DNA from: an uncultured Planktomarina sp.
GTDB lineage: Bacteria; Pseudomonadota; Alphaproteobacteria; Rhodobacterales; Rhodobacteraceae
Reading direction: 5' to 3'
NCBI GenBank assembly: GCA_905182425.1
Contig: CAJJBP010000015.1
Coordinates: 56,001-120,000, forward strand
Length of the DNA stretch: 64,000 nt
Both the position numbers and the translations under genes were made by a program. The notes under the pieces are model-generated. The model worked only from the letters and a program-made list of their open reading frames with translations, did no database searches and was not told the DNA's origin. Positions 29,159-40,686 of the stretch are shown one piece after another. Numbering within the stretch: position 1 is the stretch's first letter; the number at the start of each line of letters is the position of its first letter.

Positions 29159-29368
29159 ATGCCACTCGGCACAGTAAAATGGTTTAACACCTCTAAAGGA
29201 TTCGGGTTCATCGAGCCCGACGGCGGCGGAGACGATGTATTCGTACATATCTCAGCAGTTGAAGGCGCTGGCATGACAGGCCTAACCGACAATCAAAAGG
29301 TCAATTATGAACTAGTTGAAGGACGCGATGGCCGAAAGATGGCCGGAGATATAAGCAGCACAGACTAA
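29159..29368 (+). CDS. Cold-shock-domain protein (CspA family)
   Basis: 69-aa single OB-fold nucleic acid chaperone. The RNP1 motif GFGFIEPD and RNP2 motif [10 protein letters not shown] are visible after the usual start [20 protein letters not shown] lies 8 bases upstream of the ATG. It has a leader of nearly 150 bases from the divergent ArsC-like gene. Confidence 0.93.
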   Translation: MPLGTVKWFNTSKGFGFIEPDGGGDDVFVHISAVEGAGMTGLTDNQKVNYELVEGRDGRKMAGDISSTD

Positions 29369-29470
29369 AAACACGCGTTTAGTACACTGCCGAGACGAAG
29401 TTACTAATGACGAGGTTAGCCTATGGTTTGCCGCGGCTTTTCTGGTGGCTAGGTATAGTAGTCAATACGA

Positions 29471-30379
29471 TCAATCACGAAACAGCATTTCAAACTCACG
29501 CCATTCTCCTTTACTCATACTCGACGTCTCCTGTGTAACTGGTTCACCAGCCAACATCCGACGCATGCAATCAAGACCTTTGGCGGACAAAACAGCGCCA
29601 CCCAAACGATAATCTTCAAAGGCACCATACGCTGCTGGTACCCAGTCGCGTACCATTTCACAAATAGCGTCCGCGTAGACGCGAATTTCATATTGCGCAT
29701 GAGGGTCACCGCGCAGACGTAGAAAATGGAATAAGTTGTGTAAATCGACTTTCCAGTACCATTGAGTATATATATTGGCCGGAAGGTTCATCCGGGCAAG
29801 TTCACGCGCGAGGCCGTCTTGGCCCTCATCAGAGATCATAGCCTCATAATTATCGTATGCCCGATTACTATCAGATTTCAAAATATCTAACACTCGCGCA
29901 GCTTCAGCACCTTCCAGCAAATGTCCACGCCCTTGGTTATTAACAACCGATTGCGCTGCCAAGGCATCCGGCTCTGGAATATAAAACTCACGATCTAATA
30001 TTGAATAGCGGGCAGAGTATTCGTTTACGTTTGCAGTTCGATGACGAATCCACTGCCGTGCAACAAAAACTGGTAGCTTAACGTGTAGCTTGATTTCACA
30101 CATTTCAAACGGGGTAGAGTGCCAATGCCGCATAAGGTATCGGATCAAGCCCTCATCATTTTGAACAGATTTTGTCCCCCTTCCATAACTTACTCTTGCA
30201 GCCTGGCAGATCGCAGCATCATCCCCCATGTAATCAACGACCCGAACAAAACCATGATCCAAAACTGGAGCCGCTTTATAAAGGTGATTTTCCATACCCG
30301 GCGCTACTGCCCGAAGGGTTGGAACAGAATTTGATCGCAACTGATCAATTTCTTCTTGTTGTTCTGGTGTCAACGGCAT
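29471..30379 (-). CDS. thyX: Flavin-dependent thymidylate synthase
   Basis: Makes dTMP from dUMP using FAD and methylene-tetrahydrofolate, replacing ThyA. The ThyX signature RHRxxxxNExSxR is present as [15 protein letters not shown], with [11 protein letters not shown] before it and the dUMP-binding [25 protein letters not shown] after it. About 302 aa. The ORF starts at a GTG, but the adjacent ATG at 30379 has AGGGG at good spacing. Confidence 0.94.
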   Translation of the reverse strand: MPLTPEQQEEIDQLRSNSVPTLRAVAPGMENHLYKAAPVLDHGFVRVVDYMGDDAAICQAARVSYGRGTKSVQNDEGLIRYLMRHWHSTPFEMCEIKLHVKLPVFVARQWIRHRTANVNEYSARYSILDREFYIPEPDALAAQSVVNNQGRGHLLEGAEAARVLDILKSDSNRAYDNYEAMISDEGQDGLARELARMNLPANIYTQWYWKVDLHNLFHFLRLRGDPHAQYEIRVYADAICEMVRDWVPAAYGAFEDYRLGGAVLSAKGLDCMRRMLAGEPVTQETSSMSKGEWREFEMLFRD

Positions 30380-30475
30380 CACTATCCCCTAAGTTAAAGC
30401 AATCTGGTACGATTCCCTGCACACTATATATGGATGTGTGCCAAGGATGAACCTACTATATAGAGGAAAAAGAAA

Positions 30476-30898
30476 ATGAAATACCTACACACAATGGTCC
30501 GCGTGGCTAACTTGGAAATTTCAATGGCGTTTTTTACCCTTTTGGGACTTAAAGAAACGCGTCGATTGGATCATAATGCTGGACGATTTTCCTTAATTTT
30601 TATGGCTCCTCCTGGTCAACCTGAGTGTCCAGTTGAGTTGACTTATAACTGGGATGGTGACGATGGGCTACCCTCCGACAGTCGCCACTTTGGCCACCTT
30701 GCTTATGAGGTAGAGGATATTTACAAAACTTGTGAATTTTTGATGGAAAATGGCGTTGTGATTAACCGCCCTCCCCGTGACGGAAGAATGGCTTTTGTCC
30801 GCAGTCCTGATAATATTTCAATTGAGCTCTTGCAGTCTGGGGATAGCAAAGTCCCTTCCGAACCCTGGTTGTCAATGGAGAATACTAGCCATTGGTAG
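30476..30898 (+). CDS. gloA: Lactoylglutathione lyase (glyoxalase I)
   Basis: Isomerises the methylglyoxal-glutathione hemithioacetal. It is a VOC-fold protein of 140 aa whose four metal ligands are in the expected places: the first His in LHTMVRV, a Glu in PVELTYNW, a His in HFGHLAYEV and a Glu in SIELLQ. An AGAGGAAAAAG purine tract precedes the ATG. Divergent from thyX. Confidence 0.93.
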   Translation: MKYLHTMVRVANLEISMAFFTLLGLKETRRLDHNAGRFSLIFMAPPGQPECPVELTYNWDGDDGLPSDSRHFGHLAYEVEDIYKTCEFLMENGVVINRPPRDGRMAFVRSPDNISIELLQSGDSKVPSEPWLSMENTSHW

Positions 30899-31257
30899 GT
30901 TTTGGATCCACATTTTGATGGTTTAGTAGCAACGGTCTTATTTGGACTTGTTCATGCACCGCAATCTATAAAAGCTGCATGCCAGCAAGCTTTAGTGCAG
31001 GCTCTAAATTTATCTGGGCCTATTAAACAACAGAATATTTTTACAAACCAATGAATTGGCCCATTTGCTAAAACCTAAAAAGTTCGACAAAACCTGCTTC
31101 CTATGGCCCGTGCGCCAATGCACTTTTTGGTGTTCGAATGGAGCGACCCCAGTTATCAAGGGGGTTTTCTATAAAGTCATTGGCTAGATCTATTGTTTGC
31201 TTAAGGTAGTTAACTCTTGCTTCAAGCAATTTCCCAAGCCCTTATGAACGGCGGCAA
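30899..31257. other. Intergenic region with one tiny possible ORF
   Basis: 359 bases between gloA and the sdhE gene. On the minus strand, 31101-31229 can be read from a TTG as a 42-residue peptide with coherent composition (ARVNYLKQTIDLANDFIENP and so on), but it has no ATG and no family I recognise. Nothing else is seen. Confidence 0.3.
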
Positions 31258-31520
31258 CTATGATATTTTTTGAGCCATTTTCTGAACAATTTTAGAGATA
31301 ATTTGGGAAAACTTATCGGGTGGAGGCAACGCACCAGACACCCATGCATATAAATCATGATCGTTTTCCGACAATAGAACGTCATAGTTTTGGAGTTGCT
31401 CAACACTTAGGGAATCAAGAGCCATCTCTGAAAAATGACCTAAAATTATGTCCATTTCCTTAATACCACGACGCATCGATCGCATCCTGAGACGCTTCAC
31501 AAAATGTTCTTGAGTTTCCA

Positions 31521-31521
<1 letters not shown>
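31258..31521 (-). CDS. sdhE: Succinate dehydrogenase flavinylation/assembly factor SdhE
   Basis: 87-aa helical protein of the SdhE/Sdh5 (SDHAF2, former DUF339) family, which assists covalent FAD attachment to succinate dehydrogenase. The defining RGxxE motif is in MRSMRRGIKEMDIILGHF, followed by LSVEQLQNYDVLLSENDHDLYAWVSG. Its ATG overlaps the TAA of the upstream HTH gene by one base (TAATG), so the two are co-translated. sdh genes are not in this window. Confidence 0.88.
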
Positions 31522-33205
<1,684 letters not shown>

Positions 33206-33380
33206 AACAAGGTCTCAATTGTGCATTAAACATTAAAGGCTAAGGGTTCACACCTAGGACGCTAAGAATTCTATCCAGTGCTGGGTCGCTAAGCGTCAGA
33301 TCAGACTCACTAATTATTATCTCAATGAGAATTATCATAGCATCGACCATACAAAACGCAGCTAGAGGTTAGGAGATCAT
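33206..33380. promoter_or_regulatory. Convergent gap with a Fur/iron-box-like palindrome
   Basis: Between the convergent aminotransferase and MATE genes. It contains TCTCAATGAGA (an 11-base palindrome) within ATTATTATCTCAATGAGAAT, followed by TATCATAG, at about 33316-33343. This resembles iron-responsive operators. No ORF of note follows it, so it is either fortuitous, a relic, or part of a small RNA gene. Confidence 0.25.
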
Positions 33381-34724
33381 TTAATTACGAACCAATATCA
33401 CAAACCGGGCCCACAACAAAACGGCTGCCACCAAAAGCCCCACGACCAAACCTAACCAAATTCCGACTTCTTTAAAATCATAAATAAACCCCAAGACATA
33501 CCCAACCGGCAAGCCTATAAGCCAATATGATACGGCAGCAATAATCATAGGACTACGTGTGTCTTGCATGCCCCTCAAAATACTCAATGCAATAACTTGC
33601 GCACCATCCACAAGTTGAAAAAGGGCAGCAAAAATCAGAAGCAATGTCCCGATGCGCAAAATATCAACAGAAAAGGGATCCTTATGATCTAAAAAAATGC
33701 CAATTAGAAAATTGGGTATTCCGAAAAAGCAGGCCATCGTAATTATTGCAAAAACCGTAGACAGCGAAATTGATACCTTCGCCGTCAACCTGACCGCATC
33801 CCATTCTTGTCGCGCAAAAGCCTTACCTACCCGAACTGTACCAGCTTGTGCTAACCCCATGTGGACCATGAATGTCATTGCGGCCAATTGCAAAACAATT
33901 CCATGTGCCGCCAATTCAAGATGCCCCAACCAACCCATCATGAGAGCTGAAGCTGCGAACAGCCCACTTTCTGCCAGTGCCGTCGCAGAAATTGGCAGGG
34001 CCATTCGACTGACGACACTGATGGTTACCCAGTCAGTTCGCCAAAACCGTGCAAACATCTCTTGTTCAGAAAAGTAAATTTGAATATAAATAACAAATCC
34101 AAAAAAAGACAGTGCTCCCGCAATAACGGAAGCTATCGCTGCCCCCTTTAGACCATACTCTGGAAAGCCCCAATAACCAAAAATCAGCGCATAATTAACA
34201 AAGGCATTTATTACTAACACGCCAAGGGACACCCAAAGCACAATTCCCGTATGTTCGAGTGCTGAGAGATAACTTCGCAAAACCAAACCCCATAATACCG
34301 GCCAGAGACCGAACCCCGCAATACGTAAATATTCCTGCCCGCCTTGCGCCACCAAAGGATCCTGCCCCATGGCCTCCAGTAACGGAGCCGCAAACCACAT
34401 TGGCAAAAATAAAATACCTGCCGCAAGTGTAGACAGCCATAAACCCATTCGGGTCACGCGCCGCACTTGAATTAAATCGCCTTCTGCCGACGCTTTTGCC
34501 ACCATGGGTAATATGGCAAAAGCAAAACCAGAGGCTACAATATAGGCTACAAACAAGACTTGAGCACCAAGCGTTACTTGCGCTAGAGCAATTACAGAGT
34601 ACCAACCCAACATTAAAGTGTCCGTGGTATGCACAGCAAATTGCGCCACTTGGCTCCCTGCCAGAGGGATGCCCAGAAAAAGTAACGAACGTGCCTCTGT
34701 TTTTAATATTCTGGATTGAGTCAT
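33381..34724 (-). CDS. MATE-family efflux transporter (NorM-like)
   Basis: 447-aa inner-membrane antiporter of the multidrug and toxin extrusion family, with about 12 hydrophobic helices in two related halves. Family cues are LGIPLAGSQVAQFAVHTTDTLMLGWYS at the N-terminus, then ALPISATALAESGLFAASALMMGWLG at the start of the second half. Likely couples Na+ or H+ entry to export of cationic compounds; substrates not predictable. Stand-alone gene. Confidence 0.9.
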   Translation of the reverse strand: MTQSRILKTEARSLLFLGIPLAGSQVAQFAVHTTDTLMLGWYSVIALAQVTLGAQVLFVAYIVASGFAFAILPMVAKASAEGDLIQVRRVTRMGLWLSTLAAGILFLPMWFAAPLLEAMGQDPLVAQGGQEYLRIAGFGLWPVLWGLVLRSYLSALEHTGIVLWVSLGVLVINAFVNYALIFGYWGFPEYGLKGAAIASVIAGALSFFGFVIYIQIYFSEQEMFARFWRTDWVTISVVSRMALPISATALAESGLFAASALMMGWLGHLELAAHGIVLQLAAMTFMVHMGLAQAGTVRVGKAFARQEWDAVRLTAKVSISLSTVFAIITMACFFGIPNFLIGIFLDHKDPFSVDILRIGTLLLIFAALFQLVDGAQVIALSILRGMQDTRSPMIIAAVSYWLIGLPVGYVLGFIYDFKEVGIWLGLVVGLLVAAVLLWARFVILVRN

Positions 34725-34901
34725 AGCAAAACGCCTATACTCACATTTCGGGCGTTGCCACTATTTTTTAGTGAAAATTTAACGAGTACGGCGTTGGTTA
34801 AAAAGTTTAGTGCTTAGAACATGACATCACATGTGGCCAAGCTCTTTTATTACAGCGTAACTTCTGGCATCATATGTATTAATCAATGAAAGAGTAGGCA
34901 T

Positions 34902-36860
34902 ATGTCAAAAGACCTTTTATCGAACGCTTCTGAGCCCATCTATGACGCCTCATCAATTGAAGTTCTCGAAGGGCTAGAACCTGTTCGCAAACGTCCTGGC
35001 ATGTATATCGGCGGCACAGACGAACGCGCTTTGCACCACATGGTGGCAGAGGTCCTAGACAACTCAATGGACGAAGCCGTTGCCGGTCATGCCAATCGCA
35101 TTCAGGTCGAACTTTTGGCGGATCATTCAGTCACGATCCGGGACAACGGGCGCGGTATTCCGGTCGACCCGCATCCCAAATTTCCTGATAAGTCGGCGCT
35201 TGAAGTGATATTATGCACGCTGCACTCAGGCGGTAAGTTTTCCGGTAAAGCCTATCAAACATCAGGAGGGCTACACGGCGTGGGCGCCTCAGTCGTGAAT
35301 GCTCTATCAGACTCTATGGTCGTCGAGGTTGCCCGAAACCGCGAACTTTATGAGCAGCGATTTTCTCGCGGCATCCCAATTGGCCCAATTGCAAAAATTG
35401 GTACCGCCCCAAACCGGCGTGGCACATCTGTAACCTTTCATGCAGATCCTGATATATTTGGAAAGCATCGTTTTAAGCCAGCGCGAATGTTTAGCTCTAT
35501 CCGGTCCAAAGCTTATTTATTTTCAGGCGTTGAAATTCGCTGGAGAAGCCAGATCGATGACGGTGAAACACCAACTGAAGCTACCTTCCACTTCCCCGGT
35601 GGGCTCGCAGATTACCTCAAAGAAACACTTGGTGGCGCCAGTACCTACGCAGATGCACCTTTTGCAGGCGCTGTGGACTTCCAGGAAAAATTTAATTTAC
35701 CAGGTAAAGTCGAGTGGGCCATTAATTGGACACCTTCGAGAGATGGTTTCATTCAGTCTTACTGCAATACCGTCCCAACACCTGAGGGTGGCACTCATGA
35801 AAGTGGTTTTTGGTCAGCAATTCTCAAGGGCATCAAGGCCTACGGCGAATTGGTTAACAACAGAAAAGCAGGTCAAATCAATCGGGACGATTTAAGCACT
35901 GGTGGTTGTGCCCTCGTATCCTGCTTTATAAGCGAGCCAGAGTTTGTTGGGCAAACTAAGGATAGGCTTGCCACAGTAGAGGCTCAGCGTCTTGTTGAAA
36001 ATGCTGTCCGCGACCGTTTCGACAACTGGCTGGCAGCAGATACAAAATCAGCTGGCGCTATTCTGGATTTTCTTATCCTACGTTCAGAAGAACGATTGCG
36101 CCGACGCCAGGAAAAAGAAACTGCCCGAAAATCAGCGACCAAAAAGTTACGCCTTCCAGGTAAGCTGACGGATTGCACATCCAAAACTCGCGAAGGAACT
36201 GAGCTCTTCATCGTGGAAGGCGACAGCGCCGGCGGCTCGGGTAAGGGCGCGCGCAACCGTGTTAACCAGGCCCTACTCCCTCTAAAAGGTAAAATTCTCA
36301 ACGTGCTTGGGGCAGCTTCAAGCAAGCTGACGACAAACGCTGAAATTAATGATCTGTGCGAGGCCCTAGGCGTCGGCATGGGCACTAAGTTCAACATTGA
36401 TGACCTGCGCTACGACAAGATCATCATAATGACAGACGCCGATGTGGATGGGGCCCATATTGCAAGTTTGTTGATGACATTCTTCTTCTCACAAATGCGC
36501 CCACTCATTGACTCCGGGCACCTCTACCTTGCGTGCCCCCCTCTATTCCGTCTGACCCAGGGCGCAAAAAGAGTGTATTGCTTAGATGAAGCAGAGAAAA
36601 ACCTTTGGTTAGAAAAAGGCCTTGGTGGTAAGGGTAAAATTGAACTTAGTCGCTTTAAAGGTTTGGGTGAAATGGATGCCAAGGACCTTAAAGAAACTAC
36701 GATGAACCCAACAACCAGGAAACTTATTCGCGTCACTGTCGACGAAGATATTCCTGGGGAAACGGGCGATCTGATTGAGCGGTTGATGGGCAAAAAGCCC
36801 GAGAAGCGTTATGAATATATCCAAGAAAATGCGCGGTTTGTGGAGGAACTGGACGTATAG
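34902..36860 (+). CDS. parE: DNA topoisomerase IV subunit B
   Basis: ATPase subunit of the chromosome-decatenating type II topoisomerase. The GHKL ATPase motifs are EVLDNSMDEA, RDNGRGIPVDPH and GGLHGVGASVVNALS. The TOPRIM domain has EGDSAGGSGKGARNR and TDADVDGAHIASLL. The C-terminal GLGEMDAKDLKETTMNP is typical. 652 aa, which fits ParE rather than the longer GyrB (about 800 aa). parC is not in the window. Monocistronic by context. Confidence 0.93.
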   Translation: MSKDLLSNASEPIYDASSIEVLEGLEPVRKRPGMYIGGTDERALHHMVAEVLDNSMDEAVAGHANRIQVELLADHSVTIRDNGRGIPVDPHPKFPDKSALEVILCTLHSGGKFSGKAYQTSGGLHGVGASVVNALSDSMVVEVARNRELYEQRFSRGIPIGPIAKIGTAPNRRGTSVTFHADPDIFGKHRFKPARMFSSIRSKAYLFSGVEIRWRSQIDDGETPTEATFHFPGGLADYLKETLGGASTYADAPFAGAVDFQEKFNLPGKVEWAINWTPSRDGFIQSYCNTVPTPEGGTHESGFWSAILKGIKAYGELVNNRKAGQINRDDLSTGGCALVSCFISEPEFVGQTKDRLATVEAQRLVENAVRDRFDNWLAADTKSAGAILDFLILRSEERLRRRQEKETARKSATKKLRLPGKLTDCTSKTREGTELFIVEGDSAGGSGKGARNRVNQALLPLKGKILNVLGAASSKLTTNAEINDLCEALGVGMGTKFNIDDLRYDKIIIMTDADVDGAHIASLLMTFFFSQMRPLIDSGHLYLACPPLFRLTQGAKRVYCLDEAEKNLWLEKGLGGKGKIELSRFKGLGEMDAKDLKETTMNPTTRKLIRVTVDEDIPGETGDLIERLMGKKPEKRYEYIQENARFVEELDV

Positions 36861-36939
36861 ACTTCACATGGTGAAAACATCTTGCACCTTTCAAAGTGAA
36901 TTCTGGCCTTCATAATGCAATGTAATGAGGAGACTTCCT

Positions 36940-37377
36940 ATGCCTACCTACGCCCTAACAATGTTAATCGCCGGGATTGGAGTACCGCTTCTTGGCGCCA
37001 TGAACGCAGCGTTGGGGCGTTATTTGGGCGCCCCAGTTTTGGCAAGTGCAATTTTGTTGGCCGTTGGTTTTTTAACAGCAACAATTGTGGCTTTAATTAC
37101 CGGACCCGGTGCGATTGTGAAACTCGCCTCAGCACCTAAACACTTATTATTTGCCGGTGTTCTAATTGCTTTCTATGTACTTTCTATTACTACTATAGCC
37201 CCTCGTTTTGGGGTTGGAAATGCAGTTTTTTTTGTTCTCATCGGACAATTAATGTCGGCGGCTGTAATTGATCACTTTGGCCTGTTCGGCGCGCAACAGG
37301 TTGCTTTGAGCGCCTCACGATTGGGTGGACTAGCACTTATGACGGCCGGAGTAGTGTTAACCCAAAAGAGTATTTAG
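36940..37377 (+). CDS. YdcZ-type (DUF606) DMT transporter half
   Basis: 145-aa four- to five-helix membrane protein of the DMT superfamily DUF606/YdcZ family. PLLGAMNAALGRYLGAPVLASAI near the N-terminus and NAVFFVLIGQLMSAAVIDHFGLFG near the end are the family blocks. Such half-length members work as dimers. The ATG at 36940 has TGAGGAG upstream and is preferred to the ORF start at 36925. Substrate unknown. Confidence 0.85.
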   Translation: MPTYALTMLIAGIGVPLLGAMNAALGRYLGAPVLASAILLAVGFLTATIVALITGPGAIVKLASAPKHLLFAGVLIAFYVLSITTIAPRFGVGNAVFFVLIGQLMSAAVIDHFGLFGAQQVALSASRLGGLALMTAGVVLTQKSI

Positions 37378-37476
37378 TTTCCCAACTAATCGGTTTTCAT
37401 AATCTTATCGCTTCATCACAGTTAGGGATCAAGCCGATCACTTAATTTGTATTTATAAGTAGGCCCTTATGTGAGC

Positions 37477-38466
37477 CTAAACGGGGCCTTTGATTAATCC
37501 AGAAACCGCGGCCCATAATGCATCTGGAACATTAATTTCTGTCAAAGCTTTTCGATTACTTCCCGGCAACCGAGCTCCCTCTTGCACGCTTACCGCCTCA
37601 ACTAAGCGCTCAAATCGAGTAGCAAAACCATGGTGATGCGTACTTGGATCTACGACAAAGTAGAATTGACCTAATCCATGTGGCGCACCATCAGGAAGTT
37701 TCAAAGCCCCTACGTCCAAAGAGTTTACAGACCCGGTGATCCCAGCAGCCAACAGCTCAGCCATAAGGCCAAAACCCCATCCCTTATAACCACCAGAAGA
37801 GACCAAAGCTCCGCCCAAAGCCGCTGTTGGATCCGTGGTTGGGGCACCATCTTTATCAACGGCCCAACCGATAGGAATATCGTTCCCAGCAGCTTTAGCC
37901 ATCGTAATTTTGCCCAGCGCCACTGCTGAGGTTGAGAAATCAAAATGCATTGAAATTCCGCCTTGCCCATCTGGTACAGACATCGCTATTGGATTTGTGC
38001 CAATGACTTTCTGATTCCCCCCTGGAGGAGCAACAACTGGACTAGCATTTGTAAAACCAATAGCGAGCATGCCTTCAACAGCCAATTGCGCAGTAAAAAA
38101 CCCGAGTGAAGTACAGGTATGTGCATGGGCAATTGCTAATGACACGGTACCATTTGTTTTAGCTGCTGCGACCGCTTGAGGAAGCGCCATCTGAAAAGCA
38201 GACTGGGCAAATCCGAATTTCGCATCCGACAAGATTGACCCTGGGCGTGGTGCTGTGACTTCAGGCATAACGGTGCCATTCACGCGGCCTGAGGCCAACT
38301 GCAAGCAATAGCTTTCTAGATAATACAGCCCACAAATAACATTTCCATATGCCTCGGCATCGGCCACAGCACGTGCAACAGACGCGGCAATCCACTCACT
38401 AGCACCATATACTTTTAAAGCTTTACGACTGGCACTTTCAATTTCAGCTACAGAGATGACAGGCAT
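37477..38466 (-). CDS. Malate/L-lactate (Ldh2-family) dehydrogenase
   Basis: 329-aa NAD(P)-dependent oxidoreductase of the LDH2/MDH2 fold, a family covering malate, sulfolactate, ureidoglycolate and delta-piperideine-2-carboxylate reductases. The catalytic His region is IAHAHTCTSLGFF, the cofactor site includes IGTNPIAMSVPDGQGG and FDFSTSAVALGKI, and SSGGYKGWGFGLMAELLAAGITG is the conserved lysine-containing block. Substrate cannot be decided. Stand-alone gene upstream of nothing obviously related. Confidence 0.85.
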   Translation of the reverse strand: MPVISVAEIESASRKALKVYGASEWIAASVARAVADAEAYGNVICGLYYLESYCLQLASGRVNGTVMPEVTAPRPGSILSDAKFGFAQSAFQMALPQAVAAAKTNGTVSLAIAHAHTCTSLGFFTAQLAVEGMLAIGFTNASPVVAPPGGNQKVIGTNPIAMSVPDGQGGISMHFDFSTSAVALGKITMAKAAGNDIPIGWAVDKDGAPTTDPTAALGGALVSSGGYKGWGFGLMAELLAAGITGSVNSLDVGALKLPDGAPHGLGQFYFVVDPSTHHHGFATRFERLVEAVSVQEGARLPGSNRKALTEINVPDALWAAVSGLIKGPV

Positions 38467-38589
38467 TTATTTTTCCCAACCTTAGAAGCATACTACAATT
38501 ACTCAATTGCAGTCTTAAATATGAAAAATCAGTTAATCAGTTCACGATCAAGGAAAAAGAAGCCAAAAATCTTTTTGATTAATGTAAAT

Positions 38590-39270
38590 TTAGCCAAAGA
38601 TTTTACCTTTTTCCAATCGGATCTGTCGATCCATACCGGCTGCAAGTTCCATATTGTGAGTTGCAATGAGGGCTCCCATTCCGGTTGAGCGAACAAGGTC
38701 CATCAACAATTTAAAAACATGATCCGATGTTTCCGGATCAAGATTACCAGTCGGTTCATCAGCGAGCAGTAGATCTGGCGCATTGGCCAAAGCCCTACAA
38801 AATGCGACCCGCTGTTGTTCACCTCCTGAGAGCTCACTGGGGCGGTGATTCCCACGCGGAGAGAGACCAACTTTATCCAATAATTGAAGTGCGCGTGCAC
38901 GCGCTTGCCGATCGTTCGAACCCGCTGCGAGCTGTGGCAGCATAATATTTTCAACTGCTGAAAACTCAGGCAACAAATGGTGGAATTGGTAGATGAAACC
39001 AATTTTCATCAACCGCATATCAGTCCTCACTCGGTCAGTCGCGGCAGACATGTTTTTGCCAGACATTTGTAGAAGGCCACCGTTTGGTGTGTCAAGCAAT
39101 CCGGCTACATGCAGTAAGGTCGATTTACCGGCACCCGAGGGAGCAACTAATGAAACCACCTGACCCGCAAATAGTTCTAGATCACAATCTCGTAAAACCT
39201 GCACCTCATTTGGCCGGCCAGTATTGTAAGACTTAACCAGCCCCTGAATTTTTAAGATCGGATCACTCAT
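38590..39270 (-). CDS. lolD: Lipoprotein-releasing system ATP-binding protein LolD
   Basis: ATPase of the LolCDE machine that extracts lipoproteins from the inner membrane. Walker A is APSGAGKST, the signature is LSGGEQQR and Walker B is [22 protein letters not shown] carries the switch His. The ORF track begins inside lolC, but [15 protein letters not shown] at 39270 is the normal start, giving 226 aa and an 8-base overlap with lolC. Confidence 0.93.
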   Translation of the reverse strand: MSDPILKIQGLVKSYNTGRPNEVQVLRDCDLELFAGQVVSLVAPSGAGKSTLLHVAGLLDTPNGGLLQMSGKNMSAATDRVRTDMRLMKIGFIYQFHHLLPEFSAVENIMLPQLAAGSNDRQARARALQLLDKVGLSPRGNHRPSELSGGEQQRVAFCRALANAPDLLLADEPTGNLDPETSDHVFKLLMDLVRSTGMGALIATHNMELAAGMDRQIRLEKGKIFG

Positions 39271-40546
39271 TTCGCAAGGCCTCCACCGGATCCATTCGAG
39301 CGGCACGTCTTGCCGGAAAAATGGTGATAATGAATGAGAGGGAAAGGGAAATACCAATAGCTTTGGCCACATCGATTAAGCGCAATTCAGAAGGTAAATG
39401 GTAAATGCCCCTGATTGAAGGGTCCCAAACATCTCCACCGGAAAGGTAATTTACCAAACTGAATATTGCATCTATATTTAAAACAAAAAGAATTCCAATT
39501 AATACGCCCAGCACTGTTCCTAGGAGACCAATTCCCGCACCACACAAAAAGAACACGCGAAGCACGGTTCCTTCGTTAAAACCTATGGTCCTTAGCACTC
39601 CAATATCACGACCTTTATTTTTAACCAACATTATGAGACCAGATACAATATTCATAGTCGACAGTAAGATTAGTACTATCATTATGATCAACATGACATT
39701 ATCTTCGATTGCCAGAGCGCGGAGAAACCCTCCTGCATAGTCACGCCAAGTTTCTAAAACAGCGCCCTCCCCACCCGCAGCCAAAAGATCAGCTTCCATC
39801 AAACTAATGTTCTCAGGCGTATTTACGAAGATCTCAATCTGATCTGCAAAACCTTCACGGTTAAAGAAGCTTTGCGCATCTCTAAAAGGTAAATATAGTC
39901 GGGTTTCATCAATGTTGAAGTGGCCGGCTGTAAAGATGTAAGTGATAGAAAAAGATTTCACACGAGGACTGGTGCCAAAAGCGGTTTTTACTCCATTCGG
40001 AGAGATCAATTTTATTCGATCGCCAACAGTAACACGAAGTGCCCGTGCAACGCCGGCACCAATCGCTACACCTTTTGAGAAGTTTTCTATATCACCTATG
40101 CTACCCTCAGCCTTAACTACGCGAGGTATATTTTTAAGATTTTCTAGACTGATACCAAAAACCAAAACGCCATGGTTCTGCTCACCAACATTAGCCATAA
40201 CCTGACCTCGGATCAGCGGCGCAGCTTGAACGACACCAGGCACCGCTAAAATGTTTGCAGTCAATTCGTCATAATTTTTAATCTTATAATCGTAACGCTC
40301 AGTTTCGATGTTTAAGCTGTGCTTAAAGACCGTTACATGCGCATTTGAACCTAATATTGTGTCGACGAATTCTGTCCTAAAACCACTACGCACAGCTAAT
40401 ACTATCACCAATGCCGCCACAGCAAGCGCGACCCCAGTAAGGCTAATCAGGGTCATGACACTGACCCCGCCTTCGGAGCGTTTCGCCCAGAGGTACCGCC
40501 ATGCTATCATAAACTCAAAGCGCGAAAAAAGTGGGGCTCGGCTCAT
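39263..40546 (-). CDS. lolC: Lipoprotein-releasing system permease LolC/LolE
   Basis: 427-aa inner-membrane subunit. The N-terminal FEFMIAWRYLWAKRSEGGVSVMTLISLTGVALAVAALV block is diagnostic, followed by a large periplasmic domain and three C-terminal helices ([70 protein letters not shown]). Alphaproteobacteria commonly carry a single LolC/E type. Upstream partner of lolD. Confidence 0.92.
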   Translation of the reverse strand: MSRAPLFSRFEFMIAWRYLWAKRSEGGVSVMTLISLTGVALAVAALVIVLAVRSGFRTEFVDTILGSNAHVTVFKHSLNIETERYDYKIKNYDELTANILAVPGVVQAAPLIRGQVMANVGEQNHGVLVFGISLENLKNIPRVVKAEGSIGDIENFSKGVAIGAGVARALRVTVGDRIKLISPNGVKTAFGTSPRVKSFSITYIFTAGHFNIDETRLYLPFRDAQSFFNREGFADQIEIFVNTPENISLMEADLLAAGGEGAVLETWRDYAGGFLRALAIEDNVMLIIMIVLILLSTMNIVSGLIMLVKNKGRDIGVLRTIGFNEGTVLRVFFLCGAGIGLLGTVLGVLIGILFVLNIDAIFSLVNYLSGGDVWDPSIRGIYHLPSELRLIDVAKAIGISLSLSFIITIFPARRAARMDPVEALRNE

Positions 40547-40686
40547 AACCTTCTCACACCCTCAAAGTAGACTGCACACAGGATCATAATAACTTGTACC
40601 TTCTGTTAAACTAAGCTCATCACGTCTATTTAATTATTTATTTACATATAAACAAATGTTTAAGATGAAATTTTCTATAAAATTAA

